DNA of 64,000 bases from Orobanche coerulescens (GCA_033398695.1 CM065802.1:149840096-149904095), one strand, 5' to 3'; numbered from the stretch's first letter, positions 43,915 through 57,368 are shown. The notes: generated by a model not told the origin, from the sequence alone. A program made the numbers and translations.

Positions 43915-44230
43915 ATAATTTTTTAAGTAAACAAGATATATTTTCTCCCACATTTGAAAATTAATATTTTTTTAACATTTTGGTGCAAGTTTTCACAGGA
44001 GAATATAATGAATTATGACATGAACGTACATTCAATCACCGTAGATTGCTGTTAAGTATGATGAAAGTACGACGTCGAGCGCCCATTAAATATTTAGCTT
44101 CTGGAGATCATCTATGTGACTAAATCCCTTAGCCTCTTTATAACGTCTTAGATCGTTATCAGTGTTTGTCCTTTGACTATCTCCATGACCTCATTTTTAA
44201 TAACCGTAGCTTTGGGCATTTGTCGGACCG
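43464..44230 (-). repeat. LTR remnant, - strand, with (TA)n(TG)n microsatellite
   Basis: Starts TGTCATGACCTC on + (an LTR end on -). The far end was not located before the next element. A TA/TG microsatellite lies at about 43875-43914. No gene seen. Confidence 0.4.
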
Positions 44231-45567
44231 TAGCGTATTTTTATACGCTTATTTATCATTATTTTGTATTATTTTGGAGAGTAAATTTGCTTAAATGAGC
44301 TTTTAATGCCTTAATTTTGTATTTTTGTCAGGAGATTGGAGTCCGGAAGCTAAAACGAGGCGAAACGAGCGAAAACGGCAAATTTTGGCCGTGAGCCGCG
44401 GCACAAGGAAGCAGGGCCGCGGCACACGCAGAGGACCAGTGGGCATAAAGTAGACTGTACTCTTTGCCGCGGCACAGTCCAGGTGAGCCGCGGCCCAGAA
44501 GAAAATCACAGCGCCCAGGTTTTAACCTGGACGTCATGTGCCGCGGCACAGATTAAGTGAGCCGCGGCACACTAGGCGGTTTTGGAGTGCTCCACGCGGA
44601 TTTGGGCCGTTTTGAAGCCAGTTCTTGACCTACTCACACGGACGCGATTTGGAGACTGTGCAGAGCTATAAATAAGGGTTTAAGACCCTAATTAATCATC
44701 TTGGAAGCTTGGGAATCTTGGAGGCTTGGAAAAAGGAAGAACATAGAAGACTATCACAGACGAGAGAAGCAGAAGAGATCAAAGGCAGAGGGCGGAAGCT
44801 AGAAGAACGGAGGAATCCGAGCTCTTCATCTGCGTTTGATTTTCATGCTTCTATTGATTAATTCTGTATTTTCATTAATAAGCATGTCAGGCTAAAACCC
44901 TAATCTAGGATTTTGATGAAACCTTTGTTTTGACGGGTTTGCTTGAGATTATCTATTTAATTCCCTTTTTGTTGAGTTTTCCCAATCGTGTTTACTACTT
45001 TCAATTATCTGGCCAATAGTTGTATTGTTTTAATCACTCAATTCGAATCGGGAGAGGAGAGTTGGTGAGGAACTATTGGTGAGGACCATTTTATCTTGTG
45101 AGATAGGAATATACTCATAGGAACTACGTGGCCTTTTGGAGATTTTATGCTTTTTGCCTATTGACGAATTAATTCACCTAGGGATAGAGTGCGTTATTCG
45201 CCTTTAGAAAAATCTATTGACCTCGGGAGAGGCGGTAGAGTATATTAGCAATCTTCGCCTTCAATAAATTGGGAAAATCATTAACTTCAGATAATCGAGA
45301 GTACATTCGGATAAACCGAGGTGGATTCAGAATCCTAGACTTATTCATCATTTGATTCTCTTTCTTCAAGCTATCGTTTTTTACTGTTTAGTCTTTTATT
45401 AATTCTTTTAGTAATTAATTGCAAAACCAAAGTTCGATTGTTCAAATAAAACTAGAATACATAAAAATCGGTAGTTAGTGATTCAGTCCTCGTGGGAACG
45501 ATACTCACTCATCACTTTATTACTTGTATACGATAACGTGCACTTGCGTTTAAGAAATATCGCAACA
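44231..45567 (+). repeat. 5' LTR of the + strand Athila-like element
   Basis: Ends CGCAACA. Six exact palindromes at 44395, 44416, 44466, 44487, 44540 and 44561 (steps 21, 50, 21, 53, 21, identical to the LTR at 5583). TATAAATA at 44667-44674. Confidence 0.9.
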
Positions 45568-45573
45568 AGTTTT

Positions 45574-45591
45574 TGGCGCCGTTGCCGGGGA
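45574..45591 (+). other. Primer binding site for tRNA-Asp
   Basis: TGGCGCCGTTGCCGGGGA, exact. Confidence 0.9.
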
Positions 45592-45720
45592 TTGAAATTT
45601 TTGCTAATATCGATTTCAGTATTTCTAGTCTTAGTTTGAACGTTTTTATTTACTTATTTCCGTGTATTTAATTTTATTTATTTGTTTGTTTTTTCCTTTC
45701 AGGATTTTTTCGGGTAGTGC

Positions 45721-48330
45721 ATGTGAAAACTCGGTGACAAAGGCCTACTACCTTTGAATACCGAACTCGAGTGCACTCTTAGGAGAAAGAAGAAGAAGAA
45801 ACGAGAGCTACCAACAACGGTCAACATGGCTGAAAATATCGAAATTCAAGGAGGAGATAACCATATGCAGCAAGTTCAACCGGCACTAGCTCTTCGAGAT
45901 TATGCTATGCCGCAGATTAACGCAAACTTTTTGGGGATTCGGCGTCCCACCATTCAGGCGAACAATTTTGAAATTAAGCCTGCTATTATTCAGATGGTGC
46001 AGGCGAGCCAATTCTGTGGATTGCCGAATGATGATCCCAACGCACATATTGCTTCTTTTCTTGAGATTTGTGACACGTTCAAGAACAATGGTGTCACCGA
46101 CGATGTTATCCGATTACGGCTTTTCCCTTTCTCTTTGAGGGATAAAGCGAAATTTTGGCTGAATTCCTTACCGCCGGGGTCGATCACAACATGGGCAGAG
46201 TTAGCGCAAGCCTTCCTTGCTAAATTTTTCCCACCTTCTAAGACGGCGAGACTGAGAAACGAAATCACCACCTTTAGTCAGTATGATATGGAATCGCTAC
46301 ACGAGGTGTGGGAGCGATACAAAGATTTGTTACGGAGATGCCCACATCACGGCCTTCCAGACTGGCTTCAAATTCAGACGTTCTACAATGGATTGAGTGC
46401 CTCTACACGCACTCTCGTGGATGCAGCCGCCGGTGGGGCTTTGATGGGAAAGACTATGGCCGAGGCACACTCGTTGTTGGAAGCTATGGCCGCAAATGCA
46501 TATCAGTGGCCATATGAAAGAGTAACTCCAAAGCGAGTTTTGGAAATTTCGAGTAATGACCCGATATCTACATTGTCAGCCCAAGTCGTAGCATTAACGG
46601 AGCAGCTCCAAGCATTTTCGCATGCTCCTTCCCCCGTTACCATTGAGTCTTGCAATTGGTGTAACGGATCTCACCCTAGCGCGGAGTGTCAAGTCGGAAA
46701 TCCGTTCGAGCAGCCCCAAATTGAACAAGCTCAGTTTGTAGGAAACGGAAACCGGCAAAATAATTAGTACTCCAACACGTATAATCCGGGGTGGCGTAAT
46801 CATCCCAACTTTTCGTGGAGAAACGGACAGAACTCGAACCAGCCTCCGTTCGCTCAAAACCAACAGCAGCCCCCTCCCGCTCCAAAAATTTCTCTCGAGG
46901 AAGCAATTGTGAAATTGGCAGCGAATACGAGTCAATTCATGACCCGTACTGAAGCGACATTGCAGAATCATTCCGCTTCCATTCGCCACTTGGAAGTCCA
47001 GCTGGGCCAGATTGCTAACGTGTTGACAGCCCGCCCGGAGGGAGCATTGCCAAGTACGACCGAGACAAATCCTAGAGAAAGTCTAAATGCGATCAGTTTG
47101 AGAAGCGGGAAGGAGGTGTGTGACCAGCCTGAGAGAAGTGAAAAGAGGAGTGAAATTGAGGAGAAGAAAAATTTAGCGACGGAAGAATCACAAGATTGGA
47201 GACCCTCGATAACGTTTCCGGATAACCCGAAGGCATATGTGCCACCCATCCCGTTTCCGCAGAGATTACAGCAGAAAAAGGCGGACAAGCAATTCTCTAA
47301 GTTCCTCGACGTGTTCAAGAAGCTTCATATTAACATTCCATTTGCCGACGTGTTGGAACAAATGCCAATCTATGTTAAATTCATGAAAGAGATCTTGTCA
47401 AAGAAAAGAAAACTCGAGGAGTTTGAGACAGTCGCCTTGACGGAGGAATGCAACGCGATTCTTCAGAAGAAGCTTCCACCAAAATTGAAAGATCCGGGAA
47501 GTTTCAACATACCGTGCACCATGGGGAATCTCTCCTTTAATAAGGCATTGTGCGATCTCGGTGCTAGTATTAACCTCATGCCTCTGTCTATTTTCAAGAA
47601 GCTGGGAATTGGAGAAGCAAAGCCGACGACGGTCTCCTTGCAATTAGCGGATCGATCTATTAAGTATCCGAGGGGAGTGATTGAGGATGTGTTAGTAAAA
47701 GTGGATAAATTTATCTTTCCAGCGGATTTTATTGTTCTCGACATGGAGGAAGATGAAGATATCCCGATTATCTTGGGACGACCATTTTTAGCGACCGGCA
47801 GAACTCTTATTGACGTGGAAAGAGGAGAATTAAATCTGCGGGTTCAAGAGGAGCATGTTACGTTCCAAGTATTCAAATCTTTTTCATGGCCGGGAGGTGT
47901 TGATAAGAGCTCACAAAGTGAAAGTGTGGAGGCCGTTGCAAAAGAAAACCACCAAAAACATCGTCAGTTGAAAAACTCAGATTCTGCATCAGATGGTCCA
48001 ACTTTTAAGAAAGATGTAGAACGAGTAGCATTTCTCGAGCATGTGAACATACAATCATCGCCATCTGACCAGCCACACTCGGACAAGTCTGCTGCGGTCA
48101 TAAAGTCATTTTTGAAAGAGGGAAATAAACCGGAAATCAAACGGACATCTAGTCATGAGAAAAACGGGTGTTTCGGGAAGTTGTTCTCATCAAAACCTTT
48201 CCGCAACCAACATTGGGTGTCCGAACCGAAAATCGAATCGTTAATGACCGATGGTCAAAATTTTAAAAATCATATTAACGGTTCGATGAACGGGGCGGAG
48301 ATCAAATGGAGTTTGCGAAAAGCGAACTGA
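45721..48330 (+). pseudogene. Gag-aspartic protease polyprotein, + strand element
   Basis: The ATG at 45721 is followed at once by TGA (AGA in other copies); the frame is then open to 46764, has one stop at 46765-46767, and is open again to 48330. So only two codons stand between this copy and a full frame of about 870 codons. Capsid, knuckle CX2CX3HX4C (CNWCNGSHPSAEC), linker, DLG protease (CDLGASINLMP, ILGRPFLATGRTLID), tail SLRKAN. Confidence 0.92.
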
Positions 48331-48370
48331 TTTTTAATAAGTCCGGATGAAGACTATAAACTTAGCGCTT

Positions 48371-48388
48371 CTCGGGAGGCAACCCGAG
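48371..48388 (+). other. Post-gag hairpin, + strand element
   Basis: CTCGGG-AGGCAA-CCCGAG, exact. Confidence 0.6.
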
Positions 48389-48542
48389 TTCGTAGTTGTA
48401 GATTTTTGCGTTTCTATATTTTTCTTGCATTCTTGATTTTTTATTTTTCATCATTTTGTGCTTTGATTTGCTTTTACCTCTCGCACTTGACGTGTTCTTC
48501 TTAAAATTCTGTGCAGGAAAAGTCCCACGGGAGAAATTCATT

Positions 48543-48770
48543 ACTGAGCCGCGGCATAAGTATTATGAGCCGCGGCACACACAAATCGAAAGGGAGAGCT
48601 AAATAATCTGTACTCTGTGCCGCGGCACAACAATACTGAGCCGCGGCACACCTGAGTCCTGAGCCGCGGCACACGAAATCTGAGCCGCGACCCACAACAA
48701 AACAAACGAGAAGAAAAAAAGGGACTGTACTCGGTGCCGCGACTCACTTGAGCTGTGCCGCGGCACATCA
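48543..48770. promoter_or_regulatory. Internal GCCGCGGC array upstream of ORF2
   Basis: About eight motifs between the gag stop and the ORF2 promoter, most exact, the later ones as GCCGCGAC. Same pairwise layout as at 36901. The word CTGTACTC occurs in the long linkers. Confidence 0.83.
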
Positions 48771-48796
48771 TGCGGAATTTGAAGGGCCCAGGTACC

Positions 48797-48802
48797 TTAT
48801 AA
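48797..48802 (+). promoter_or_regulatory. TATA-like box of the ORF2 internal promoter
   Basis: CCTTATAACCC directly after the array; the - strand element has TTTATAACCC at the same place. In the tandem units the site has decayed to CTTTTTAACATG. Confidence 0.55.
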
Positions 48803-48938
48803 CCCGCATTCGGCCGACTACCCAGGTAAGTTTACCTTCCCTTTCTCTCTCCCTTGCGCGCGCGATCGGCCGAGAAGCCTTCTTCTTCTTCTCGTTTTCT
48901 TCTTGCAATTTTCTTGCACTTTTCACAATCCAAACAAG

Positions 48939-49467
48939 GTATGTCCAAATCTCTAATATCAAATTGTTCTATGAATTTAAATTTGAAGTTGTGTTATGCA
49001 TTTGAGGATTGAATATGTTTATTTCCTTCAAAAGTTCTATGATGGTTAAGTGGATAACATGATGGTCTTGATCGATTTTTCCTGATTATTTTGGATTATG
49101 AATGAGTTGAATGTGTCGTTTGTCACGACGAATGAGTCGTGTTTTTTGTTCTTGGGGATTTAATGGAGCTATTGCGATATTTGTTCTTCAAGTGACCTCT
49201 TGCCCTTTAAGTGTTCGATGAAATGTCAAATGAAAAATTTTCTTTGTTAAGGCAATATTTTTAATCTGTGTGCAACGTATTCGTTCTGGAATTACAGTAA
49301 CCCCAACCCGTACGTCTAGTTTAAACGTTATGGTTCAATTTCATTTTTTTTCTCACGGTTGTGCTATCTCGTAAAAATTTCTGATTTACGGCCGGATATC
49401 CTTAGCCGAGTGATGATTATTCTCGTTATTGTTTGAGTAAGTAACCTTCGGTGTTTAAATTTTTCAG
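48939..49467 (+). other. Intron in the ORF2 5' UTR (529 bp)
   Basis: Donor CAAACAAG|GTATGT, acceptor TTTTTCAG at 49467, seven bases before the ATG at 49475. T-rich throughout, as plant introns are. Absent from the two tandem copies at the exact GT-AG borders. Confidence 0.75.
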
Positions 49468-49474
49468 ATCGACT

Positions 49475-50560
49475 ATGGCTAGGACTAAAAAGCTGAGCAA
49501 GAGGGCCAGGACTCAGTCATCCCCCACTCGAGGGGAAACCTCTCGTAGTCGCGCCGAGTCGGAGGCGTACCAGTTTTTTGACCCTGAGATCCACAAAATC
49601 TTCAATGAGAATATTCGGCCGCGACCTCTTATCCCGGAGAGGGGATTTACTCCAGCCCCCCAAGACGGGGAACTGCTTACGATGATAGACGAGATGGGTT
49701 GGGCCCGATTCGCTGCACCCCCCGAGCCAGTGGTGATATCGATAGTGCAGGAGTTCTATGCCAGCGCGTTATTGAAGCATATTCGGGCAGGCCAGATGTT
49801 GCAGAAATGACACTCGGACTGTGTCGATTTCCGAGGTATTACGGTTGATTTTTCCACAGCTGCTATTCGGAGGTTGTTTGGGCTGCCGGTGGTAGATGAG
49901 ACGGCTTATGACCGAGTTATGACTAACCTCACGAAGGAGGCTCTGCTCGAGACTATTACGCAGCCCGACTCCGACTGGGAGCAGCGCGTACCGGGTTCTT
50001 CCACTTTCCATTTCAAGAGCTCGCGCCTCAGTCGGCTCGGGCGTGCCTGGCTATACTTTATTTGCGCTCGTATAGACCCCACATCTCAGATCCGCACTGT
50101 TTTTCTCTCCCGCGCCCGGACACTATATGCTATCACATCATGGCTGCGATTCGATGTGGCCCCTCTCTTGGTCCGATCTATATTCCAGTGCATTTAGGGA
50201 GGGGCCAAGACGGGGTTGAAGCACCCTTCTCTTATCTGCGCTCTGTGCCGGCAGTCGGGGCTGACGTGGTCGGACGACGAGCCGATGCTGGCTCCCCAGG
50301 CCCCGATCGACCACCGCATCATCTCACATTTTGACCAGTGGGGAGGAGCGCCGGCACACGCTCGGGGGAGAGGATTTCTACTGGATGAGGCCCACGAGGG
50401 GTCCCCCGAGCCTCTTTTGCTGACACAGGGGCAGGCAGATGCCGGACCGCCGCCCGACAGAGAGAGATTTCAGGCGATGTTCGACGGGATGAGGGAGGAT
50501 ATGAGGAGAGAGAGAGAGGATCTGAGAGAGGAGATGAGGAGAGAGAGGGAGAGGATCTGA
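49475..50560 (+). pseudogene. ORF2: PF20167-like protein, 3' truncated
   Basis: ATG at 49475 (MARTKKLSKRARTQ). Stops at 49808-49810 (in a locally scrambled stretch) and around 50195 (Gln to stop); otherwise in frame through the globular domain to 50560. The sequence then jumps from the GA-rich coiled-coil codons into the middle of the 3' non-coding region (CTGAAGAAACGGT), so about 0.5 kb, including the C-terminal coiled coil and the first polypurine run, is deleted. Confidence 0.75.
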
Positions 50561-51580
50561 AGAAACGGTCGAGTTTTAGTCGAGTTGTAGTCAGTGATTT
50601 CTGTTTCTGCTAAGTCTTCATTTAGGTCCGAAATTTTTTTCTCGTGATTGTAGAGGTCTTGGCGGATAAGAGAGGATACATACGTGTTTTAAAATCACCG
50701 TCGATACGTTTGGTTGCATTTTTCGGTTAGCTAGTCGTTCAGTTACATAAGTCGTGTTGGCGCTTAGATTGAGTTTAGAGTCGGGCAATTTTTTCCAAAA
50801 GTCGAGACATTTTTGTTCTATGATGTGAAGTCTAGTAACCGGGGGTATTCACGTGACCCGTTGTTTACTCTCGCATAAAACGACAACCCTGATTAGACTA
50901 GTGATTTAGAAATTTCACATGTGCCGATGATAGGGAGCCTAGTAACCGGGGGTACTCGCGTGACCCGTTGTTTACTCTCGCGTAAAACAGCGACCTTGAT
51001 TCGGACATGCTGGAATTAGCTTTTCGAGTTGTTTCTCCGCTGTGGAGGGGAACTTAGTAACTAGAAGCATCCATGTGCCCCATGAGTGTCTTTTACGTCA
51101 AACGGTTTCCCAATACATGAGAATGGAAGTTCCACCCTAGGATTGTCCCGATGAAACATCCCGAGATACGAACCTAGTGGTCAACTCGAATCAATTTCTT
51201 GAGCATATATATATAAGGGAATACTGTCCGAGGATTATTTTTATGAAACTCGTGAAAATTTTGCCATTAGACTGTGGAATGGGGCGAATTTAGCTCGTTT
51301 ATTTTAACTTTTCATATTGACGGTCGATTTGATTCACGTTTGTTAATCTTTGAGCTGGATTTTCTTCATGAACGAGTAATTAGGACTGAACTTGGTTACT
51401 TTGTAGAATCAGTGTTCTGAGTGTAGCTCGCTATTACGATACTCGTATTATTCAGAGAGAAATTCAGGATAGTATTGATTAGGTTGAGCACTACGAGTTG
51501 CACGATTATTCACGACATTCTTTTGTTGAATTTAATTCTTTTTGCTTGAGGACAAGCAAAGGCTTAAGTTTGGGGGTATT
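50561..51580 (+). other. 3' non-coding region of the + strand element
   Basis: Holds the ~70-bp repeats (50815-51110) and the polypurine tract before the 3' LTR. The upstream polypurine-like run is missing through the ORF2 deletion. Confidence 0.7.
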
Positions 51581-52912
51581 TGTTAGGCGTATTTTTATAC
51601 GCTTATTTATCATTATTTTGTATTATTTTGGAGAGTAAATTTGCTTAAATGAGCTTTTAATGCCTTAATTTTGTATATTTGTCAGGAGATTGGAGTCCGG
51701 AAGCTAAAACGAGGCGAAACGGGCGAAAACGGCAAATTTTGGCCGTAAGCCGCGGCACAAGGAAGCAGGGCCGCGGCACACGCAGAGGACCAGTGGGCAC
51801 AAAGTAGATCGACTGCGGCCGCGGCAGCCTGTGAGCCGCGGCCTGTAAGAAAATCACGCGCCTGTGTTTTAACTCGACGCATGTGTCGCGGCATATATTA
51901 AGTGAGCCGCGGCACACTAGGCGGTTTTGGTGTGCTCCGCGCGGATTTAGGCCGTTTTGAAGCCAGTTCTTGACCTACTCACACGGACGCGATTTGGAGA
52001 CTGTGCAGAGCTATAAATAAGGGTTTAAGAGCCTAATTAATCATCTTGGAAGCTTGGGAATCTTGGAGGCTTGGAAAAATGAAGTACACAGAAGACTATC
52101 ACAGACGAGAGAAGCAGAAGAGATCAAAGGCAGAGGGCGGAAGCCAGAAGAACGGAGGAATCCGAGCTCTTCATCTGCGTTTGATTTTCATGCTTCTATT
52201 GATTAATTCTGTATTTTCATTAATCAGCATGTCAGGCTAAAACCCTAATCTAGGATTTTGATGAAACCTTTGTTTTGACGGGTTTGCTTGAGATTATCTA
52301 TTTAATTCCCTTTTTGTTGAGTTTTCCCAATCGTGTTTACTGCTTTCAATTATCTGGCCAATAGTTGTATTGTTTTAATCACTCAATTCGAATCGGGAGA
52401 GGAGAGTTGGTGAGGAACTATTGGTGAGGACCGTTTTATCTTGTGAGATAGGAATATACTCATAGGAACTACGTGGCCTTTTGGAGATTTTATGCTTTTT
52501 GCCTATTGACGAATTAATTCACCTAGGAATAGAGTACGTTATTCGCCTTTAGAAAAATCTATTGACCTCGGGAGAGGCGGTAGAGTATATTAGCAATCAT
52601 CGCCTTCAATAAATTGGGAAAATCATTAACTTCAGATAATCGAGAGTAAATTCGGATAAACCGAGGTGGATTCAGAATCCTAGACTTATTCATCATTTGA
52701 TTCTCTTTCTTCAAGCTATCGTTTTTTACTGTTTAGTCTTTTATTAATTCTTTTAGTAATTAATTGCAAAACCAAAGTTCGATTGTTCAAATAAAACTAG
52801 AATACATAAAAATCGGTAGTTAGTGATTCAGTCCTCGTGGGAACGATACTCACTCATCACTTTATTACTTGTATACGATAACGTGCACTTGCGGTTAAGA
52901 AATATCGCAACA
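51581..52912 (+). repeat. 3' LTR of the + strand Athila-like element (1332 bp)
   Basis: TGTTAGGCGT...CGCAACA, TATAAATA at 52012-52019. The palindrome array (about 51748-51917) is scrambled relative to the 5' LTR while flanking sequence is almost identical. Confidence 0.92.
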
Positions 52913-55478
52913 CTGGCCTTTGAGCTTATCGATTTCACGCTTGGTAACATTCTGCCTTATCTCTTATCTAGGCTCAATATGTCCTTAAGCTTGGGTCTAT
53001 GCCTAGATCATATCATAATCACGACTATATCCGAATCTACGAACCACACACCTCAGGAACACTCCGTCGTTCGGCTTCAATGGAATAAGATACGACGGTA
53101 GTTTTGCCCAGAACTGCAGGCATGTTGCTCGATTCATGACTTAGACTAACCGACCCTCAATGTATATAGTTAGAAAAGGGACTCTAGGGGTACTACTACT
53201 GACTCTAGAGGTAATTTATATCCGACGGTTTATATTACTTAGTTCCGTAGAGTACTTACTCCCGGGTTTCTGATGAATAATTAATGTCGTGATTAATGAT
53301 GATCATGGATATTATAAGATGTCAATATATTTATTTGATAATAAATGAAGCTAGGTAATTTAGAGAAATTAATTCAACCGGTTGATCAGATGTCTATTTT
53401 GCGAGTTTTAACAGATTTTTATGATAAACTCATAAACTTGAATAGTTCGGTATGGATTGATTACACGTCCGAAAATTATGAACTTTATTGAAAAAAAGTA
53501 CGTTATGATGTAAGGAATGATAGTCATAAATGCATAAAGTTTTATCTTTTATAAATTACAATTCTGCCCTTCCGACTTTTAGGTATTATTATTTTTTTAC
53601 TATGATTGTACGAATTTGGATAATTTGGTATGGATAGATTATATGTACGCAAAATAGCGTACTATTGGGAAATGTACGTTATGATGTAAGGACTGAAAGT
53701 AAAGAATTGCATAAAAGTTTTACTTTTAAGAAATTATCATTCTGCCCCTCAAACTTTTAAGTATTATTATTTTTATTTAGTTTTGTCTTATAACCTTGAT
53801 TGATTCGTTTGGATTCATTTTAACTCTGAAAATTGTAAATCCAGTTGTATTTTGATCCTTAAGTCTTGTACTTTTGAATTCTATTCATTCTAGAATTTTG
53901 TTCTTTCAGAAATCATAATTCCACCCCTTAATTAATGTCTTAATCGGGATTTTTAGTAATCGGGTCTATAACTCTTTTATTTCTTGTCGGATCGACCTCA
54001 AACATTTTGGGATAGGTTATTTATGTTATTGTGAGTCCAGTGAATTCAACTTTGCTGAAAATTTTATTTTCAAAATAGTAAATTTCTGTAAATTTTATTT
54101 TAGCCCCGAATTCTTGAAAATTATATTTTTTGCCCCGACTTTCTATTTTACTGAATTCTGATTTTGGAGAAATTTCATATATAACTTATTTATGATACTA
54201 TAAGATAGAACTTTTAAGTTGAAAGTCCATAATTAAGAGTTTTATCAAATTTATTCATTAATCATCCCTTTTTGACCTATTATAGTTAACTCTTCGAGTT
54301 TAAATTCGACTAGTGAAATTTCCCGTGATTAATCAATCTCTTACCCTAGTCCAATATTATATTTTTTATATTTTGGGAATTTTAATTCCCAAGTCAAATT
54401 TGCCATATTTAGCCATAATGTTCATCAATAAAATAATTTGCTCAAATAATCAAAGTATGTCAAATTAAAATTCAACAAACACTAAGAGCATTGCATACAT
54501 GTCGATAAAATGTCGTTTTCATTCAAGCATAGATAATTGAGGTTATAACATTTGCACGCATTATAATATATTTAACTTGTATTATTTTTTAATAAAAGAA
54601 AGAAAGAAACACTTTTACCCACTTGAATATGTTTTGTTCTTGATGGTAAAATGGAACTTAGAGGGTGTTCTTCACCTCTACCTCTTGAGTGGTCTTGAGT
54701 GATCCAAAATGGAATTTCAAGGTAGGTTAGTTTATTTCTATGTCAAGGTTTATGAACAAAAAAGAAGGTTGAAGATGGGTAGAAGTTCTTACCTTAATGA
54801 TGAACAAGAGTTAGAAATTTTTTTCTCCGTTCTCTTCCTTCCTCACTTCGACCGCTCCTCCTTCTCTCTCTATGTGATTTTTGTTTGTACTGTCAAATGG
54901 AGGAGGAGTTTACAAGGTGTAAGTTTATATAGGTGAAAGTGAGTGGGTGAGGTGTGGTCAACTCCTCGTGTAAGTGTAACATGTGTCCTTGAAAGTGCTT
55001 GAAAATGCAACACTTCAAAGTCTTCCCCTCCCCTCATGATGTGACTGATTTATACATGTTTTTATACATGTATGATGTATTAGTTGAAGTATTAGGTAGT
55101 ATATTTAAGTTAGGTTGGGTTATGGTATGGTTTAGGGTTTACTTGAAATAATATTTTAGGGGATATGTGGTCCACTACTTAGGTGTACTTAAGTCCATGA
55201 TGACTTTGAGTCCAAAGTTTAATCATAAGTCTTCTAATCAAGTGGTACCATTAAATCAAATAGCAAATTCAGCTAATATACTTATATATATATATATATA
55301 TTAATGAATTTGAAATTACTAAATAATTAAGTTATTAAAACTTGTAGGATATTATTTAGCTAATGAGACTACCTATAAGGTAAGAACTTAATTTATTTGA
55401 CAATGAAATAATATAAAACTTTATTTATACATTGAGAACTAATAACCTAATCTTTTTACAAAATAATGGGGCCTCACA
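52913..55478 (-). repeat. Old LTR-like sequence on the - strand, left end not found
   Basis: On - it begins TGTGAGGCCCC at 55478, and TATATAAA lies at 54931-54924. The right junction with Tekay-like pol at 55479 is sharp. I found no left end with a matching CTAAA duplication, so it may be a truncated element. AT-rich, with a short (TA)n run near 55283. I see no gene; a 75-codon frame at 54709 is not supported by anything. Confidence 0.45.
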
Positions 55479-57368
55479 CTAAAGGGGCGAACAGAGGAGT
55501 ACATCGTGATGGTCAAGCCGGTATATCTGGTACTGGTACTGCAAAGTCCAGAATTTATGAGATGAAGAAGGCTGATGATCCCAAGGCCAGTATGATTGCA
55601 GGTACACTTGATATCTTTTCTCAGCATGTATGTACAATTCTTGATACTGGTGCTTTGCATTCTTTTATATCTGCGTCCTGCATGAGAAAATTGCATCTTG
55701 ATAATGTTGCCAAGTGAGAGCCTTATGTGATTGGTCTACCTGATGGTAGAAGAATTGTTGGGAATCGTGAAGTCCAAAATTGTCTGATTCGAATGAACAA
55801 TCGTTAGTGGTTGTCAGATTTGATTGTGGTTGATTTACCTAAAGATGATGTAACCTTGGGTATCGACTAGAGGGATCATCATGATGCCATATTTAGGATC
55901 CGTAAGCGGATAGTGACCGTCACTTCTGATGATGGTTTTGAATGTGTTTTTCAGGGTGATGCTCCCAGTCGTTCCGGGAAAATTATATGTGCAATGAAAA
56001 TAGTGAATCTGCTTAATCAGGAATATATTGGTTATTGGTGCTACATGACCAAGACAAAAGATCGACCAGCTGAATTGGCCATATTCAGGTGGTTTGAGAC
56101 TACCCAAGTGTTTTTTCGGATGAATTGTCGGGTTTACTTTCACAACGAGAGGTAGAGTTTACCATTTAGTTAGATCTAGGTACGTTCCTGCTTTCAAAAT
56201 TCCCATATCGTATGGCTCCAACTGATATGCAGGAGCTGAAGAATCAGCTGGAGGATTTGATCGAGAAGGGTTATATTCGACCTAGTGTGTCCCCTTGGGG
56301 AGCACCGGTGCTATTTGTAATGAATAAGGATGGATCTTTATGTCTATGTATTGATTACCATGAGCTGAACAGGTAACAATCAAGAACAAATATCCCTTGC
56401 CTCGTATCAATGATTTATTGGATCAACTTTAGGGTGAAGCTGTGTTCTCAAAAATTGATTCGAGATCTGGTTGTCATCAGTTGAGGATCTGAGAGTATGA
56501 TATTTTAAAGATGACCTTCCGTACTCATCATGGGCACTATGAGTTCGTCATAATGCCATTCGGAATGACCAAAGCACAGCGGTATTCATGGAATTAATGA
56601 ACCGAGCATTCATTCATTATCTGAATCATTTTGTGGTCATTTTCATTGACGACATTTTAATTTATTCCGGTGACCGTAAGGAGCATGAGCGTCATCTCCA
56701 TCAGGTTCTCGATGTGCTGAGGTGATAACAAATTTATGGAAAAAATTTCAAATGTGAGTTCTGGATGTCTGAGGTGACTTTTCTCGGGCATGTCATATTA
56801 GATGATGGGGTTAGTGTGGACCCACATAAGACGGAGTCTATCCGAGATTGGCTCTCTCTGAAGAATGTAAAAGAAGTTCGTAGCTTGCTTAGACTAGTAG
56901 GCTATTAAAGATGATTTGTGGAAGGATTCTCCAAGATTTCTCAGCCGCTGGCTAATCTGTTGAGGAAGGATAAGAAATACACCTTGTCAGAGGTGTGTCA
57001 ATAGAGCTTTGATGAGATTAAGAGTCATTTGATATCGGCACCAGTTTTCGTATTATCACAAGGAACCCAGGGGTTCGTGGTGTATAGTGATACGTCAAGA
57101 CAGGGTATTGGATGTGTGTTGATGCATAATTGGAAGGTGATTGCTTATACGTCAAGGCAATTGCGACCTTATGAGGTCAATTACCCGACCCACAATCTGG
57201 AGTTAGCAGTTGTGGTACTTGCTTTGATGGCAAGAGTCAGAAATACATTTCTACTAAGTAAGAGCTGAACATGAGACAGCATAGGTGGATAGAAATGATC
57301 AATATTATGATATCGAGATCCTATAACACCCAGGAGAGGCAAATGTAGTTGCTGATGCCTTGAGCCGT
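55479..57368 (+). pseudogene. Decayed Tekay-like pol: protease, reverse transcriptase, RNase H
   Basis: Protease with Asp-Thr-Gly at 55643-55651 (TILDTGALHSF), then stops at 55717 and beyond. RT from about 56195 ([20 protein letters not shown], box FIDD near 56642), RNase H from about 57029 ([35 protein letters not shown]). It ends at ADALSR where another LTR begins. Many stops and frameshifts: older than the copy at 23728. Gag, integrase and LTRs of this copy are not seen next to it. Confidence 0.85.

Larger units (their letters stand above)
44231..52912 (+). mobile_element. Complete non-autonomous Athila-like element on +, truncated ORF2
   Basis: LTRs 44231-45567 and 51581-52912, primer site 45574-45591, gag-protease, hairpin, array, internal TATA, intron, ORF2, 3' region. 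The first bases of the 5' LTR are altered: TAGCGTATTT preceded by TGTCGGACCG instead of TGTTAGGCGT. No matching target duplication is seen, so the left end may be rearranged. ORF2 lost its 3' end by deletion. Confidence 0.92.

Noticed and set aside
44221..44230. Regular 5' end and target duplication of the + strand Athila-like element
   Set aside because: TGTCGGACCGTAGCG does not match the expected TGTTAGGCG, and neither GCATT nor GGACCG matches the CTGGC after 52912.
54709..54936. 75-codon host ORF
   Set aside because: No recognisable domain, lies in AT-rich LTR-like sequence, and overlaps a - strand TATA box.
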